This document shows, one piece after another, positions 54,577 to 63,184 of a stretch of DNA of 64,000 nt. A program made the position numbers and the translations under genes. The stretch comes from Paraburkholderia saeva (lineage in GTDB: Bacteria > Pseudomonadota > Gammaproteobacteria > Burkholderiales > Burkholderiaceae): NCBI RefSeq assembly GCF_907164555.1, contig NZ_CAJQZC010000003.1, forward strand, positions 310,001 through 374,000, in the 5' to 3' direction. Position 1 is the stretch's first letter, and each line of letters starts with the position of its first letter. A model generated the notes under the pieces. It was not told the DNA's origin. It made no database searches and saw nothing but the letters and a program-made list of their open reading frames with translations.

Positions 54577-54981
54577 ATGGCCCTGCATCGTGACCTCACC
54601 GACGCGCAATGGAGCAGCGTCGAAGCGCTCTTTATCGCGTTTCGCGCCCGCAAAGATCCACGCGGGCGTCCCACGCGCAACACGCGCATGGTGCTGAACG
54701 GCGTCCTGTGGATACTCGCGAGCGGGTCCGCGTGGGCCGCGCTGCCGACACGCTATCCGGACTACCGGACGTGTCACCGGCGCTTCAAGGTCTGGTTCGA
54801 TTCGGGCGTTCTGCAGCGTGCGATGCACGACCTCTACGGCGAAACCGGCGACGCGATGTGCGAGGCGGTCGCTGCGCGCATGCATCGACCGCATCCCGGA
54901 GAACCGGCTGCGTCGGCCGGCACGCCGGCTTCGGGACGCTGGCGGGATCGCGCGCGACCCATGTCCCGCGCGGCCGATTGA
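54577..54981 (+). CDS. DUF4096 protein, transposase N-terminal domain only
   Basis: 134 residues from ATG 54577 (GGAG upstream). Residues 5-90 are the IS5-family transposase N-terminal (DUF4096) domain: LTDAQWSSVEALF, DPRGRPTRNTRMVLNGVLWI, RYPDYRTCHRRFKVWF. The DDE catalytic domain is absent and no inverted repeats were found. It is therefore either a transposase remnant or a free-standing DNA-binding protein of the kind seen in Burkholderia genomes. Its own terminator follows, which favours a maintained gene. Confidence 0.65.
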   Translation: MALHRDLTDAQWSSVEALFIAFRARKDPRGRPTRNTRMVLNGVLWILASGSAWAALPTRYPDYRTCHRRFKVWFDSGVLQRAMHDLYGETGDAMCEAVAARMHRPHPGEPAASAGTPASGRWRDRARPMSRAAD

Positions 54982-55068
54982 CCGACCTGGCGCCGGTATC
55001 GAAACAACGCGGATTCTGCCGGCGGTGAGCGGCCAGCCAGACGGGACTGGCGGGGACCGGCAGAAGCA

Positions 55069-55093
55069 GGGGCGCGCAGGGCGCGCCCCTTTT
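55069..55093 (+). terminator. Rho-independent terminator
   Basis: GGGGCGCGC-AGG-GCGCGCCCC followed by TTTT: nine perfect G-C-rich pairs with a three-base loop. It ends transcription from the DUF4096 gene. Confidence 0.85.
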
Positions 55094-55139
55094 CCGCGTG
55101 GTTCGGGGCTGTCCGGCGACCAAACGCCGGACCGTGCAC

Positions 55140-55748
55140 TTACTTCACCAGGTTTCCTTCACGCGTGACTTCGGCTGCGGCCGCCGACACGAACACGGCA
55201 TGCACCGTGTCGCCGACCTTCAGCTTGTCGATCGAGACGTCCGGTGCCACTTCGAACACTTCCGTGCGGCTCGGGCCACGCAGCGTGACGAGACGCTTCT
55301 TGTGGTCGACCTTCTGTACGGTGGCCAGCACTTCGACACGGCGAGCCGATGCCACCACACCGTCCGAAGCCGGAATCGCCGCGTTCGTCTCGACGCGCTC
55401 GCGGATACCGCTCGACTTCGTCTTGTCGACGGCCAGCAGGATCGCGTTCCTGTACGCGATATCGACCTTGTCGCCGATCTGCAGCTTCTTCACGTCGCCG
55501 ACCTGCGGGTCGACATCGACGACCGCTGCGTTGCCGCGCGGTCCGCGCAGCGTGACGCTGTTCGTCACGGCGTCGATGCCGATGACGGTCGCCTGAACGT
55601 GCACGAGCGCGCCGCCGCCGACGGCGTTCTGCGTTTCGGCCGAACTGGCGTTCTGCACGAATGCCGGCAAGGACAGCGCCACCGACAACATCATGGCTGC
55701 CTTGATCGCCGTCGCACGTTTCAGGCCGGTCTTCAGGGGTGACTTCAT
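55140..55748 (-). CDS. Periplasmic protein with two tandem beta domains, 202 aa
   Basis: Sec signal peptide (about 1-37, cleavage near SSA/E). The mature part holds two related units. One begins VQATVIGIDAVTNSVTLRGP and reaches GDKVDIAYRNAILL. The other begins VLATVQKVDHKKRLVTLRGP and reaches GDTVHAVFVSAAAA. The shared VTLRGP...L-x-(I/V)-GD-x-V pattern suggests an internal duplication of a small beta-barrel (DUF5666/CusF-like) fold. No function is recognised; metal or ligand binding is possible. Located beside two outer-membrane channel-like genes on the same strand. Confidence 0.7.
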   Translation of the reverse strand: MKSPLKTGLKRATAIKAAMMLSVALSLPAFVQNASSAETQNAVGGGALVHVQATVIGIDAVTNSVTLRGPRGNAAVVDVDPQVGDVKKLQIGDKVDIAYRNAILLAVDKTKSSGIRERVETNAAIPASDGVVASARRVEVLATVQKVDHKKRLVTLRGPSRTEVFEVAPDVSIDKLKVGDTVHAVFVSAAAAEVTREGNLVK

Positions 55749-55927
55749 GACTACTCCTTTTGCGTAACTGCGTTGTGTTGCGAAAAAGTGACGGGCAGGC
55801 TTGAATGCGCGAGCGGTCTGTCAGACCTGCGGACACGCGGTGCATCGTTGCGGCGGCAAGTGCCGGCGACTGCCGGCGAAAGCGCGTCAGCCGCAGCCGG
55901 CAAGTGGCGGTCGCTCACGCGGCGCTG

Positions 55928-56911
55928 TTACTGGAACGTTGCGCTGACTGATAGCAGGACTGCGTTGCCCTTCGGACGTGCCTGCGCCTCGAATTCATTG
56001 ACCCAGCGCAGCGAAGCCGAGACCGGCGTCTTGTCGATCGCGCCGGACCACGTCACGATCGGGCCGACACCGAGCGAATGGCCGCGTGTGCCGTCCGTCA
56101 GATCGGCAACACCGCCGCTGTCGGCGCCCAGCTGCTGGATCCAGCCACCGACCACGCCGACACCCCAGCCTCCCTTGAAGCGCTTGAGCGCGAGCAGATC
56201 GAGCACGCTGATGGGCGCGTTGTGATAGTGGGTGTCGTTGTTGGTCGTGTAGAATTCGACGCCGTAGTTCACCGAGAGCTCGATCTCCTGCGCGGGGAAG
56301 AGCTTCGTGTACGAGACGGTCGGCGTGAACGTCCACGTATTCTGGCCGGCGTTCGCGAGACGATCCGGGTTATAGGCGCCCGTCGGCGCGTAGATCTGGA
56401 CGCTCAATGCGACGTGGTCGGTCTTCGTCAGGTGATAGCCCGCCACGACCGGCGTGAAGAAGATGTCGGCAAACTGCGTGGCGTGATCGTCAGGCAGTAC
56501 CCCGTGAAACGACGATGCGTTCGTGTACTGAACCGGCACGCCGAACGACGAAGCGAAGTTCCACCCGCCTGCGGTAATGCCCCAGGTCTTGATTGCATTC
56601 GCGATGCTGTACACGATCTGATAGTCGAGACCGGCGGTGACGGTGCCCGCGATCGGCACCGTCTTGCTCTTGCCGAGCGAGCCCTGGTAGTAGATCGTCG
56701 AGAGCGACACGATCCAGTCGGACGTGGGCGGCACCACGCCTGCATACGGCGTCACCTGCATGCCGGTGATCGGGCGGCCAACCCCGCCTTCCGTTGCGTG
56801 CGCGAGCGGCGCAATGCCGAGACCCGCAATCCCCGCGGCCAGCGTCACTTTCATGCCGGCGCGTCGTGCGTCGCGCATCGGTCTGCCGAAATGTTGAATG
56901 ATATTTTTCAT
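55928..56911 (-). CDS. Outer-membrane transporter-like protein (phenol/MetA pathway type)
   Basis: 327 residues from ATG 56911 with AGGAG upstream. Signal peptide with AAGIAGLGIAPLAHA ending before TEGG. The rest is beta-rich with aromatic strands (FFTPVVAGYHLTKTDHVALS; NTWTFTPTVSYTKLFP) and a C-terminal Phe-Gln (SVSATFQ), matching the PF13557 transporter family of outer-membrane channels in aromatic degradation clusters. It may take up an aromatic or carboxylate. About 180 bases upstream of the tandem-domain protein gene. Confidence 0.8.
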   Translation of the reverse strand: MKNIIQHFGRPMRDARRAGMKVTLAAGIAGLGIAPLAHATEGGVGRPITGMQVTPYAGVVPPTSDWIVSLSTIYYQGSLGKSKTVPIAGTVTAGLDYQIVYSIANAIKTWGITAGGWNFASSFGVPVQYTNASSFHGVLPDDHATQFADIFFTPVVAGYHLTKTDHVALSVQIYAPTGAYNPDRLANAGQNTWTFTPTVSYTKLFPAQEIELSVNYGVEFYTTNNDTHYHNAPISVLDLLALKRFKGGWGVGVVGGWIQQLGADSGGVADLTDGTRGHSLGVGPIVTWSGAIDKTPVSASLRWVNEFEAQARPKGNAVLLSVSATFQ

Positions 56912-57101
56912 TCTGGTTTTGCTCCTGTAACTTTTCCGTATTCGCATTGTGTCGGGTCTGCGTGACGGGCGGGGGGTGTCCACGTTCTGTCCATCCCGGC
57001 TTATTCTGGCCGCCATGCGCGCAACGGTGAAGGTCGAAGATTTCTTCCCATCAATGACCTCGTACGGTTTGCTGACCGGATTGCGTTCCTGTTTGCATGA
57101 C

Positions 57102-57890
57102 TCACTTGCCGAACGTCATGTTCAGCCCCGCGAAAATCGTGAACTGCGGCACGCCCGCGCCCGAATGGGCGATCGAATACTGCGGTTCGATGAATGCGTT
57201 ATAGATGGTCGAGCCGCCTTTCCAGGCCTTGCCCGCGCCGAGGCCGACCGGGATGTAGTAGCTGCCATGCTGGAGGTCGAACGTCCATGTGCCGGTCGAC
57301 CGGATGTACCAGCCGCCGGGGAGGTTGAAAATCCCGAAAGGCTGCGCGGTGAGCGACTGCGTGGCCGGACGGCTGTTCTGGCCGGCAAACGAATGCTGCC
57401 ACTGCACCAGAGCGCCAAGAAGCCGCGCTTTCGTTGCGCTCACGGCGACCGCGGCGAGACCCGCCTGCCATTTACCCGTGCCGAGGCTCGGATCGGTCGC
57501 GGTGGGCATGGTCACCAGTGGCCCGACGCCGACCTGGAACTCGCCCTGGCTTAGCAAAAAGATGTCGAACAGATTGATGTCGCCGAGGCCGGTGTTGTAG
57601 CCGCCACCCGAATCGGGGCGCGTGCTGATGGGCACCGTGCCGCGGAAGATCTGCGGTACGCCGATCAACCCGGGGCCAACTGGCACCGTGGGCCGCAGCA
57701 GCAGGTCATTGGTATGAGCGTTCGCGCCGAACAGGCTCGGCGTATAGAAATTCTGGACGTTGAACGAGGCGGCGAGGTTAAGCGGGTTGTTGCTCTTGTT
57801 GGCGTCTTCCGCGGTCTGCGCGCGTGCGCCTTGAGTGACAAGCAGAATTGAAAATAACGATATCCGGATAAACCGGCGAGCAATGTGCAT
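57102..57890 (-). CDS. Outer-membrane channel-like protein
   Basis: 262 residues from ATG 57890 (MHIARRFIRISLFSILL, signal peptide ending GARA/Q). Beta-rich with short loops (DINLFDIFLLSQGEFQVGVG; GTWTFDLQHGSYYIPVGLG). It ends FAGLNMTFGK, with the aromatic residue close to the C-terminus as in outer-membrane barrels. Related in type to the preceding transporter, but length and sequence differ. No obvious Shine-Dalgarno, so the start is provisional. Substrate unknown. Confidence 0.65.
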   Translation of the reverse strand: MHIARRFIRISLFSILLVTQGARAQTAEDANKSNNPLNLAASFNVQNFYTPSLFGANAHTNDLLLRPTVPVGPGLIGVPQIFRGTVPISTRPDSGGGYNTGLGDINLFDIFLLSQGEFQVGVGPLVTMPTATDPSLGTGKWQAGLAAVAVSATKARLLGALVQWQHSFAGQNSRPATQSLTAQPFGIFNLPGGWYIRSTGTWTFDLQHGSYYIPVGLGAGKAWKGGSTIYNAFIEPQYSIAHSGAGVPQFTIFAGLNMTFGK

Positions 57891-58404
57891 GTTTTTATAA
57901 AAGATACGGACGCGCCGGACGTGATTATCCGTTTGCTCTCGCAAACCAGATTACACAATATGCATATGAACTGGGGTTAATCGACTACGCAGGCCAATTC
58001 CGCCGAGGCTGCAGTGGTTCAAAAACTTCCAGTAACTGAATTGACTGACTGCGTGCCGCTGCAGGCCATCAGGGGCAACGCAAGACAATACAGGCCAGCT
58101 ATGAAGGTGTAGGGAGAACCGTTCTCACACACATACAGCGAGCCTCCTTAAGGATAAGACAGCACTTGATGCGGCGACAAAAATGGGTTCGCATGGCCCA
58201 ACGGTTCGCAAATACTAGCAAACGTTTAAAAACGTGACACGCATAATTTGTAACACCGCGGAAGACCCGAATGATCATGACGATTATTTCGTCTTGAGCG
58301 CGACGGGTCAAGACTGTGGATGCAGAGGTTTGATATTGCTCAGCGAATATTTAATCTTCGTGTCGTTTAGGAATTTTCCAGCAGTATCGAACCTGAAAAT
58401 CGGA
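57891..58404. other. Gene-free region before oxalate locus
   Basis: 514 bases with no convincing gene on either strand, A+T-richer than its surroundings from about 58200. Short open frames here have no Shine-Dalgarno or family features. It separates the channel gene (reading leftward) from the terminator of the oxlT unit. Confidence 0.6.
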
Positions 58405-58435
58405 AATAAAAAAGCCGGGCATCGAGCCCGGCTTT
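58405..58435 (-). terminator. Rho-independent terminator of the oxlT unit
   Basis: AAAGCCGGGC-ATCGA-GCCCGGCTTT, ten perfect pairs with a five-base loop. Read on the minus strand it is followed by a T-rich tail (TTTTTTATTT). It lies 26 bases after the stop of the small MFS subunit gene. Confidence 0.9.
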
Positions 58436-58460
58436 CTGTCAGGAATTTAAAAGAAACGCG

Positions 58461-58589
58461 TCAGTTGAAGAGCTTCATTGCCTGAATCAGCGTGTTGACG
58501 ACGCCCCATGTCAGTGGAATCAGCACGTAGGCCCAGAAGACGACCAGTTTGACTTTATTGGTCGGATGCGCGGCGGTTGATGCAGTCAT
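58461..58589 (-). CDS. MFS transporter small subunit (OxlT-associated), 42 aa
   Basis: A 42-residue protein whose N-terminus (MTASTAAHPTNKVKLVVFWA) runs into a single membrane segment (VVFWAYVLIPLTWGVVNTLI) and ends MKLFN. GGAGA is upstream of its ATG at 58589, which lies 10 bases after the oxlT stop. It matches the short MFS small-subunit proteins found directly after OxlT-like carriers. It probably stabilises or modulates the antiporter in the inner membrane. Confidence 0.85.
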   Translation of the reverse strand: MTASTAAHPTNKVKLVVFWAYVLIPLTWGVVNTLIQAMKLFN

Positions 58590-58599
58590 GTCGGTCTCC

Positions 58600-59997
58600 T
58601 TACTGGCCAGCGAGCTGTGTATCGCTCATGTGATGTTTGTCGTCCACGCGATTGATGAGCAGATTGCAGACAAAGCCCACCACCAGCAGCACGGCCATGA
58701 TGTGCACGGTCATCGTGTACGCATCGGCCTTGGCCACGCCATGCGCGACTTCATAGGCGCGGATGTAGTTGACGAGCACCGGGCCAGCCACGCCGGCTGC
58801 CGCCCATGCCGTCAGCAGACGGCCGTGAATGCCGCCGACGAATGCTGTGCCGAACATGTCCGCGAGATACGCGGGAACGGTCGCGAAGCCGCCGCCGTAC
58901 ATCGAAAGAATCACGCAGTACGACAGCACGAAGAGCGCGATGTTGCCAGACGAGGCGAAGCCCGGCACGGCGTAGTACAGCACGGCGCCGAGGGCGAAGA
59001 AGATGAAGTACGTGTTCTTGCGGCCGATATAGTCCGACGTCGATGCCCACACGAAGCGGCCACCCATGTTGAAGAGCGACAGCAGCCCGACGAAGCCCGC
59101 AGCAGCCGCGGCCGTCACGGTGTTCTTGAAGCTCTCCTGGATCATCACCGAAGCCTGCCCGAGAATGCCGATGCCAGCCGTGACGTTCAGGAACAGCACG
59201 AGCCAGATCAGGTAGAACTGCGGCGTCTTCAGCGCCTGGTCGATGTGTACGTGGTTGCGCGTGATCATCTTGTGCGACGTTTCAGGCGGCGTCCAGCCAG
59301 CCGGCTTCCAGTCCTTCGCAGGAATGCGGATTGCCAGCGCACCGATGGTCATCGAAATGAAATACGCGATGCCGAGCACCACGAACGTTTCGGCGACACC
59401 GATGCTCGTCTCGCTCTTGAAGTGGTTCATGAGCGCCACCGACAGCGGCGCGGCGATCATCGCGCCGCCGCCGAAGCCCATGATCGCCATGCCGGTCGCC
59501 ATGCCGCGGCGGTCCGGGAACCAGCGGATCAGCGTCGACACCGGCGATACATAGCCGAGCCCCAGCCCGATGCCGCCGATCACCCCGTAGCCGAGATAGA
59601 GCAGCACGATCTGATGCAGCCACACGCCGATTGCCGACACGATAAAACCGCCGCCGAAGCAGCATGCCGCCGTGAACATCGTGCGACGCGGACCGACGCG
59701 TTCGAGCCATTTGCCGGCGAACGCAGCCGACAGACCCAGAAACACGATGGCGAGCGAGAAGATCCAGCCAAGCGTGGTGAGCGTCCAGTCCTCGGGCGCG
59801 GACTGCGTGATGCCGATGACTTTCGTGAGCGGGCCGTTGAAGACGGAGAACGCATAGGCCTGGCCGATACACAGATGCACGGCAAGCGCGGCGGGCGGGA
59901 CCATCCAGCGCGAAAAGCCAGCCGGTGCGACGGTAGCCTGTTTGGAAAAGAAGCCGTTTGAACCCGGAGTCGGCGGGTGGTCGGTCATGCTGCTCAT
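58600..59997 (-). CDS. oxlT: Oxalate/formate antiporter-type MFS carrier
   Basis: 465 residues from ATG 59997 (CGGAGA upstream); the frame beyond is non-coding. Twelve membrane segments in the OxlT pattern, with MVPPAALAVHLCIGQAYAFS, WLERVGPRRTMFTAACCFGG, YVSPVSTLIRWFPDRRGMAT and NMGGRFVWASTSDYIGRKNT. It is expected to exchange oxalate for formate, generating proton-motive force when coupled to frc and oxalyl-CoA decarboxylase. frc lies about 3.6 kb away at the window end. It heads a two-gene unit with the small subunit. Confidence 0.88.
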   Translation of the reverse strand: MSSMTDHPPTPGSNGFFSKQATVAPAGFSRWMVPPAALAVHLCIGQAYAFSVFNGPLTKVIGITQSAPEDWTLTTLGWIFSLAIVFLGLSAAFAGKWLERVGPRRTMFTAACCFGGGFIVSAIGVWLHQIVLLYLGYGVIGGIGLGLGYVSPVSTLIRWFPDRRGMATGMAIMGFGGGAMIAAPLSVALMNHFKSETSIGVAETFVVLGIAYFISMTIGALAIRIPAKDWKPAGWTPPETSHKMITRNHVHIDQALKTPQFYLIWLVLFLNVTAGIGILGQASVMIQESFKNTVTAAAAAGFVGLLSLFNMGGRFVWASTSDYIGRKNTYFIFFALGAVLYYAVPGFASSGNIALFVLSYCVILSMYGGGFATVPAYLADMFGTAFVGGIHGRLLTAWAAAGVAGPVLVNYIRAYEVAHGVAKADAYTMTVHIMAVLLVVGFVCNLLINRVDDKHHMSDTQLAGQ

Positions 59998-60360
59998 GGT
60001 CGGTCTCCGTTGAGGGTGATTATTAGTTATCGGCACTGTCGCGCTGTTCTTGAGCGCGGCCTTTTGAATCTTTGCGTTGCGCCTGCAACGATATGAGCAG
60101 TGGTCACCCTTGGCAATATGAGGCGCGAATGCATAACGGGTTTGCCCGAAGGGATTCGCACGTGCACGCGAAGAGATTCGCTCATGCATGCACGTAGCAG
60201 GCGGCGTGCCGCGGGGTGTTTTTGCGGCCCACATAGTGTGATTTACGGACTGTTTTGAGGGGTGGATTCAGATACCGGGACAGTTAGGGTTTTGGAGTGT
60301 GCAGATTACCGGGGGCGTGTCGCTAGCAAGGCGTGCAAGAGCAAACCATCGAGGAAGTGC
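59998..60360. other. Divergent promoter region between oxlT and MCP genes
   Basis: 363 bases without a gene. It contains two direct copies of GATTCGC (60153 and 60175, 22 bases apart) and an oppositely oriented ATTCGC at about 60124-60129. The TGTGATATATCACA palindrome of the GntR regulon is not present; only a half-site TGTGAT occurs at 60237-60242. Confidence 0.6.
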
Positions 60361-61926
60361 ATGTTCAGAAAACTGTCTATCCGGGCGACGTTGACCGCTG
60401 TTATTGGCGTGTTGTCGCTCATGTCGATCGCAATCGGTGCGATGGGCATTGCGGGGACGCGCATGAGCAACGTCGCGCTGCAAAAGATGTATAGCGATGA
60501 CACGGGCGCACTGGTCGCCCTGCATCAGAGTTCGGAAGAAGTGCTGCGTGCGCGTCTGCTGATGAACAGCTACTACGCGCTTTACGGTCTGGGTGAGCCG
60601 GACCCTGCGCTTCTCGACGAATCGCATCGCGCGGTCAACGTCGCCGACGGGGCGTACAAACGCTTCGACGGTATCGTCAAACAGGATGAGGATCTGCGCG
60701 CCGATGTGGAGAGTCTTGGGGCAACGCGTGCGAAGCTCGTTTCGCAGGCGCTCCTGCCGGCGTTCAAGGCGCTCGATACCAACGACTTCATTTCATTCAA
60801 GACGCTGCAGGGCAAGGAAACAGAAGCAATTGCCGGCCAGTACGCGCGCGCAGTCGAGGCGCTCGAGGCACGTCTGATGCAGCGTCAGGAAGGACGTTTC
60901 CTGCAGGCGCAGAGCCGGTTCTCGCTCACCGTGCAGGTGCTCGTGGGCGTGACCGTGCTGCTGCTTGCCGTGAGCATTGCGGGGCGCATGACGTTGATGC
61001 GCGCGATCATCCGTCCCGTCGAACATGCGATTGCGCAGTTCCGCCTGATCGCCGGCGGCGATCTGTCGGGTGAGATCCATAACGAACGCAACAATGAAAT
61101 GGGCGCGTTGCTGGGCGCGTTGAGCCAGATGCAGGACGGCCTGCGCCGTACCGTGGTGACCGTGCGCAGCAGCACGGACGTCATCCACACGGGCGCGCAG
61201 GAAATCGCGCACGGCAACACCGATCTGTCGTCGCGCACGGAACAGCAGGCGGCAGCGCTCGAAAAGGCCGCCGTCGGCATGGAAGAACTGACGATTACCG
61301 TGCGTCAGAACGCCGACAACGCGAAGCAGGCGAACGAGCTGGCGCAGAAAGCATCGGAGACGGCAGTCGCGGGCGGCGGCGCGGTGCACGAAGCGGTCAG
61401 CACGATGCGCGATATTTCGCGCGACTCGCAGCGCATCGCCGAAATCATTGGCGTCATCGACGGCATTGCGTTCCAGACGAACATTCTCGCGCTCAACGCG
61501 GCCGTCGAATCGGCGCGTGCGGGCGAGCAGGGAAGAGGCTTCGCCGTCGTGGCCGCGGAAGTGCGCAGCCTCGCGCAGCGTACGGCAGCAGCGGCGAAGG
61601 AAATCGCCTCGCTGATCGGCAGCTCCGTCGAGCGGATCCGCTCCGGCGAAGCGCTCGTGGAACGCGCGGGCGTCACGATGAGCGACGTTGTCGCTTCGGT
61701 GCAACGCGTGACGCAGATCATGTCGGAGATTTCGAGCGCCGCCGAGCAGCAGCATCACGGCCTCGAGCAGATCAACGTCACGGTCACGCAGATGGACCAG
61801 TCGACGCAGCAGAACGCCGCCCTCGTCGAGCAGGCTGCGGCGGCAGCGGAGTCGCTGCGGGCGCAATCGAAGCTTCTGAAAGAAGCCGTCGCGGTGTTCC
61901 GGCTGGAGACGGTCGCCGTCGCCTGA
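60361..61926 (+). CDS. Methyl-accepting chemotaxis protein
   Basis: 521 residues from ATG 60361 (GAGGAAG upstream). TM1 about 10-32, a four-helix-bundle periplasmic domain (about 35-185) of the Tar type, TM2 about 188-210, HAMP ([20 protein letters not shown]), and a full signalling domain with tip [23 protein letters not shown] (split here) and [20 protein letters not shown]. There is no C-terminal NWETF-type pentapeptide. Its place between oxlT and frc suggests taxis toward oxalate, formate or a root exudate (inference). Confidence 0.93.
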   Translation: MFRKLSIRATLTAVIGVLSLMSIAIGAMGIAGTRMSNVALQKMYSDDTGALVALHQSSEEVLRARLLMNSYYALYGLGEPDPALLDESHRAVNVADGAYKRFDGIVKQDEDLRADVESLGATRAKLVSQALLPAFKALDTNDFISFKTLQGKETEAIAGQYARAVEALEARLMQRQEGRFLQAQSRFSLTVQVLVGVTVLLLAVSIAGRMTLMRAIIRPVEHAIAQFRLIAGGDLSGEIHNERNNEMGALLGALSQMQDGLRRTVVTVRSSTDVIHTGAQEIAHGNTDLSSRTEQQAAALEKAAVGMEELTITVRQNADNAKQANELAQKASETAVAGGGAVHEAVSTMRDISRDSQRIAEIIGVIDGIAFQTNILALNAAVESARAGEQGRGFAVVAAEVRSLAQRTAAAAKEIASLIGSSVERIRSGEALVERAGVTMSDVVASVQRVTQIMSEISSAAEQQHHGLEQINVTVTQMDQSTQQNAALVEQAAAAAESLRAQSKLLKEAVAVFRLETVAVA

Positions 61927-61951
61927 CGCAGGCCGGTGGGGCGCCTGCGTC
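61925..61951 (+). terminator. Hairpin at the end of the MCP gene
   Basis: GACGCAGGC/GCCTGCGTC, nine perfect pairs with a nine-base loop, starting inside the MCP stop codon. There is no T-run, so it is a candidate terminator only. Confidence 0.45.
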
Positions 61952-62127
61952 GTCGGGCGTACGCTTCCCGGGCCGGCCGCCGTGCGCAAGGCACTGGCGG
62001 GGCGTCTTCATGCAATCGCGCTGCGCCTCCCGGCGCACCCCCGCTCCCATTGAGTCCCAATTTGCACGGCGGAGGCGCGTCTCTGCCGCCCGTGCTACCG
62101 TGTGCCTGTGCTTTAGAAGCAACAGTC

Positions 62128-62144
62128 TGTGATATATCACATAC
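62128..62144. promoter_or_regulatory. GntR-regulon palindrome, copy 1
   Basis: TGTGATATATCACATAC: a perfect 14-base palindrome (62128-62141) plus the shared TAC. It lies 9 bases upstream of the -35 element of the promoter for the small membrane gene and GntR gene, centred near -51. The same 17 bases occur twice upstream of frc. Confidence 0.85.
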
Positions 62145-62150
62145 GGAATA

Positions 62151-62179
62151 TTGATTTTTGCGGCAATGCAGCATATGAT
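62151..62179 (+). promoter_or_regulatory. Sigma-70-type promoter for small membrane gene and GntR gene
   Basis: TTGATT (62151-62156), a 17-base spacer and TATGAT (62174-62179) form a good match to the sigma-70 consensus. Expected transcription start is near 62186, about 26 bases before the first ATG. Confidence 0.65.
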
Positions 62180-62211
62180 TGAGTCATTCACTCACTCATT
62201 CGGAGCTTCAA

Positions 62212-62427
62212 ATGGATTTTGTTTCTCTGTCGCTGCTTGCCATCGGTGTGGTCGGTCTTGGTTCCGCTGCCACTGTTTTGCTGACAAAATGGATTCCGCA
62301 GCCGGTTGCTGAGCTCGCCGCGCTGCACGGTCGCTATGTCGGCCTCGGTGAAGCGGCCCCCGTCGCCAGGCCGTATCGTGAGCGTGTTCAACAAGAGGCG
62401 ATGAATGTCGTCAGAACTTCAAACTGA
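62212..62427 (+). CDS. Small membrane protein, 71 aa, upstream of GntR regulator
   Basis: The ATG at 62212 has GGAG upstream. One membrane segment (VSLSLLAIGVVGLGSAATVL) is followed by a cytoplasmic-looking tail (AELAALHGRYVGLGEAAPVA...). No family recognised. It overlaps the GntR gene by 23 bases and shares its promoter and palindrome, so it belongs to the oxalate regulatory unit. It may be an accessory to the carrier or regulator; unproven. Confidence 0.6.
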   Translation: MDFVSLSLLAIGVVGLGSAATVLLTKWIPQPVAELAALHGRYVGLGEAAPVARPYRERVQQEAMNVVRTSN

Positions 62428-63148
62428 AACAGTGGCTACACCCGCCGTTGCACTCCCGGTCGCATCGCTGACGCTGGCCCTCCAGCCGATCAATGCGACC
62501 GCCAGCCTGCGCGATCAGGCTTACGCCATGTTGCGTCAGGCCATTGCCGACGCGGATATTTACCAGTCGCGCGAGGAAATCCGCCTCGACGAACGCGTGC
62601 TGAGCGAAACGCTCGGCGTGAGTCGTACACCCGTTCGCGAAGCCATGACGCTGCTGGAGCAGGAAGGCTTTCTGCGCATGGTGCCGCGTCGCGGCATCTA
62701 TATCGTGCGCAAGAGCAAGCGTGAAATCGTCGAGATGATCCAGATGTGGGCCGCGCTGGAAAGCATGGCCGCGCGTCTCGCGACGCAAAACGCGACGGAT
62801 GCGGAAATCGCGCGTCTGCGCCACATGTTCGATCATTTCCGCGATGCCACGCCGGCCGAGCACATCGCCGAATACTCCGATGCCAACATCGCGTTTCATC
62901 AGGCGATCGTCGAGTTGTCGAAGTCGCAGATCATCCTCGACACGATCAAGAACATCTTCATCCACGTACGTGCAATCCGTCGCATGACGATTTCGCAGAG
63001 CGACCGGGCGTCACGCTCGATCGTCGACCATCTGCGGATCATCGAGGCGCTGGAGCAGCGCGATACCGAACTGGCGGAACGTCTCACGCGCCAGCATTCG
63101 CTCGATCTCGCCACGTTTGTCGAGGCGAACTGCGATTTTCTCGACTGA
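62405..63148 (+). CDS. GntR-family (FadR/FCD) transcriptional regulator
   Basis: 247 residues from ATG 62405 with AAGAGG upstream. Winged HTH (about 35-105): LRDQAYAMLRQAIADADIY, ERVLSETLGVSRTPVREAMT and LLEQEGFLRMVPRRGIYIV. The C-terminal FCD domain has the metal-ligand pattern D-x3-H around YSDANIAFHQAIVEL and histidines further on (VDHLRIIEAL; QHSLDLATFV). It probably senses an organic acid or acyl-CoA and binds the TGTGATATATCACA palindromes upstream of its own unit and of frc. Confidence 0.92.
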   Translation: MSSELQTETVATPAVALPVASLTLALQPINATASLRDQAYAMLRQAIADADIYQSREEIRLDERVLSETLGVSRTPVREAMTLLEQEGFLRMVPRRGIYIVRKSKREIVEMIQMWAALESMAARLATQNATDAEIARLRHMFDHFRDATPAEHIAEYSDANIAFHQAIVELSKSQIILDTIKNIFIHVRAIRRMTISQSDRASRSIVDHLRIIEALEQRDTELAERLTRQHSLDLATFVEANCDFLD

Positions 63149-63184
63149 CCGGTTTCGCCGGTTTCGCTGAAGACCAGCATTGAA

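Noticed and set aside
54419..55140. Insertion sequence around the DUF4096 gene
   Set aside because: No terminal inverted repeats, target duplication or DDE domain could be found, so no mobile element is called.
58549..59961. 470-codon plus-strand frame opposite oxlT
   Set aside because: His/Arg/Asp-rich antisense shadow; oxlT has twelve membrane segments and family motifs.
60237..60242. TGTGAT half-site upstream of the MCP and oxlT genes
   Set aside because: Only half of the GntR palindrome and no symmetric partner; six bases occur easily by chance.
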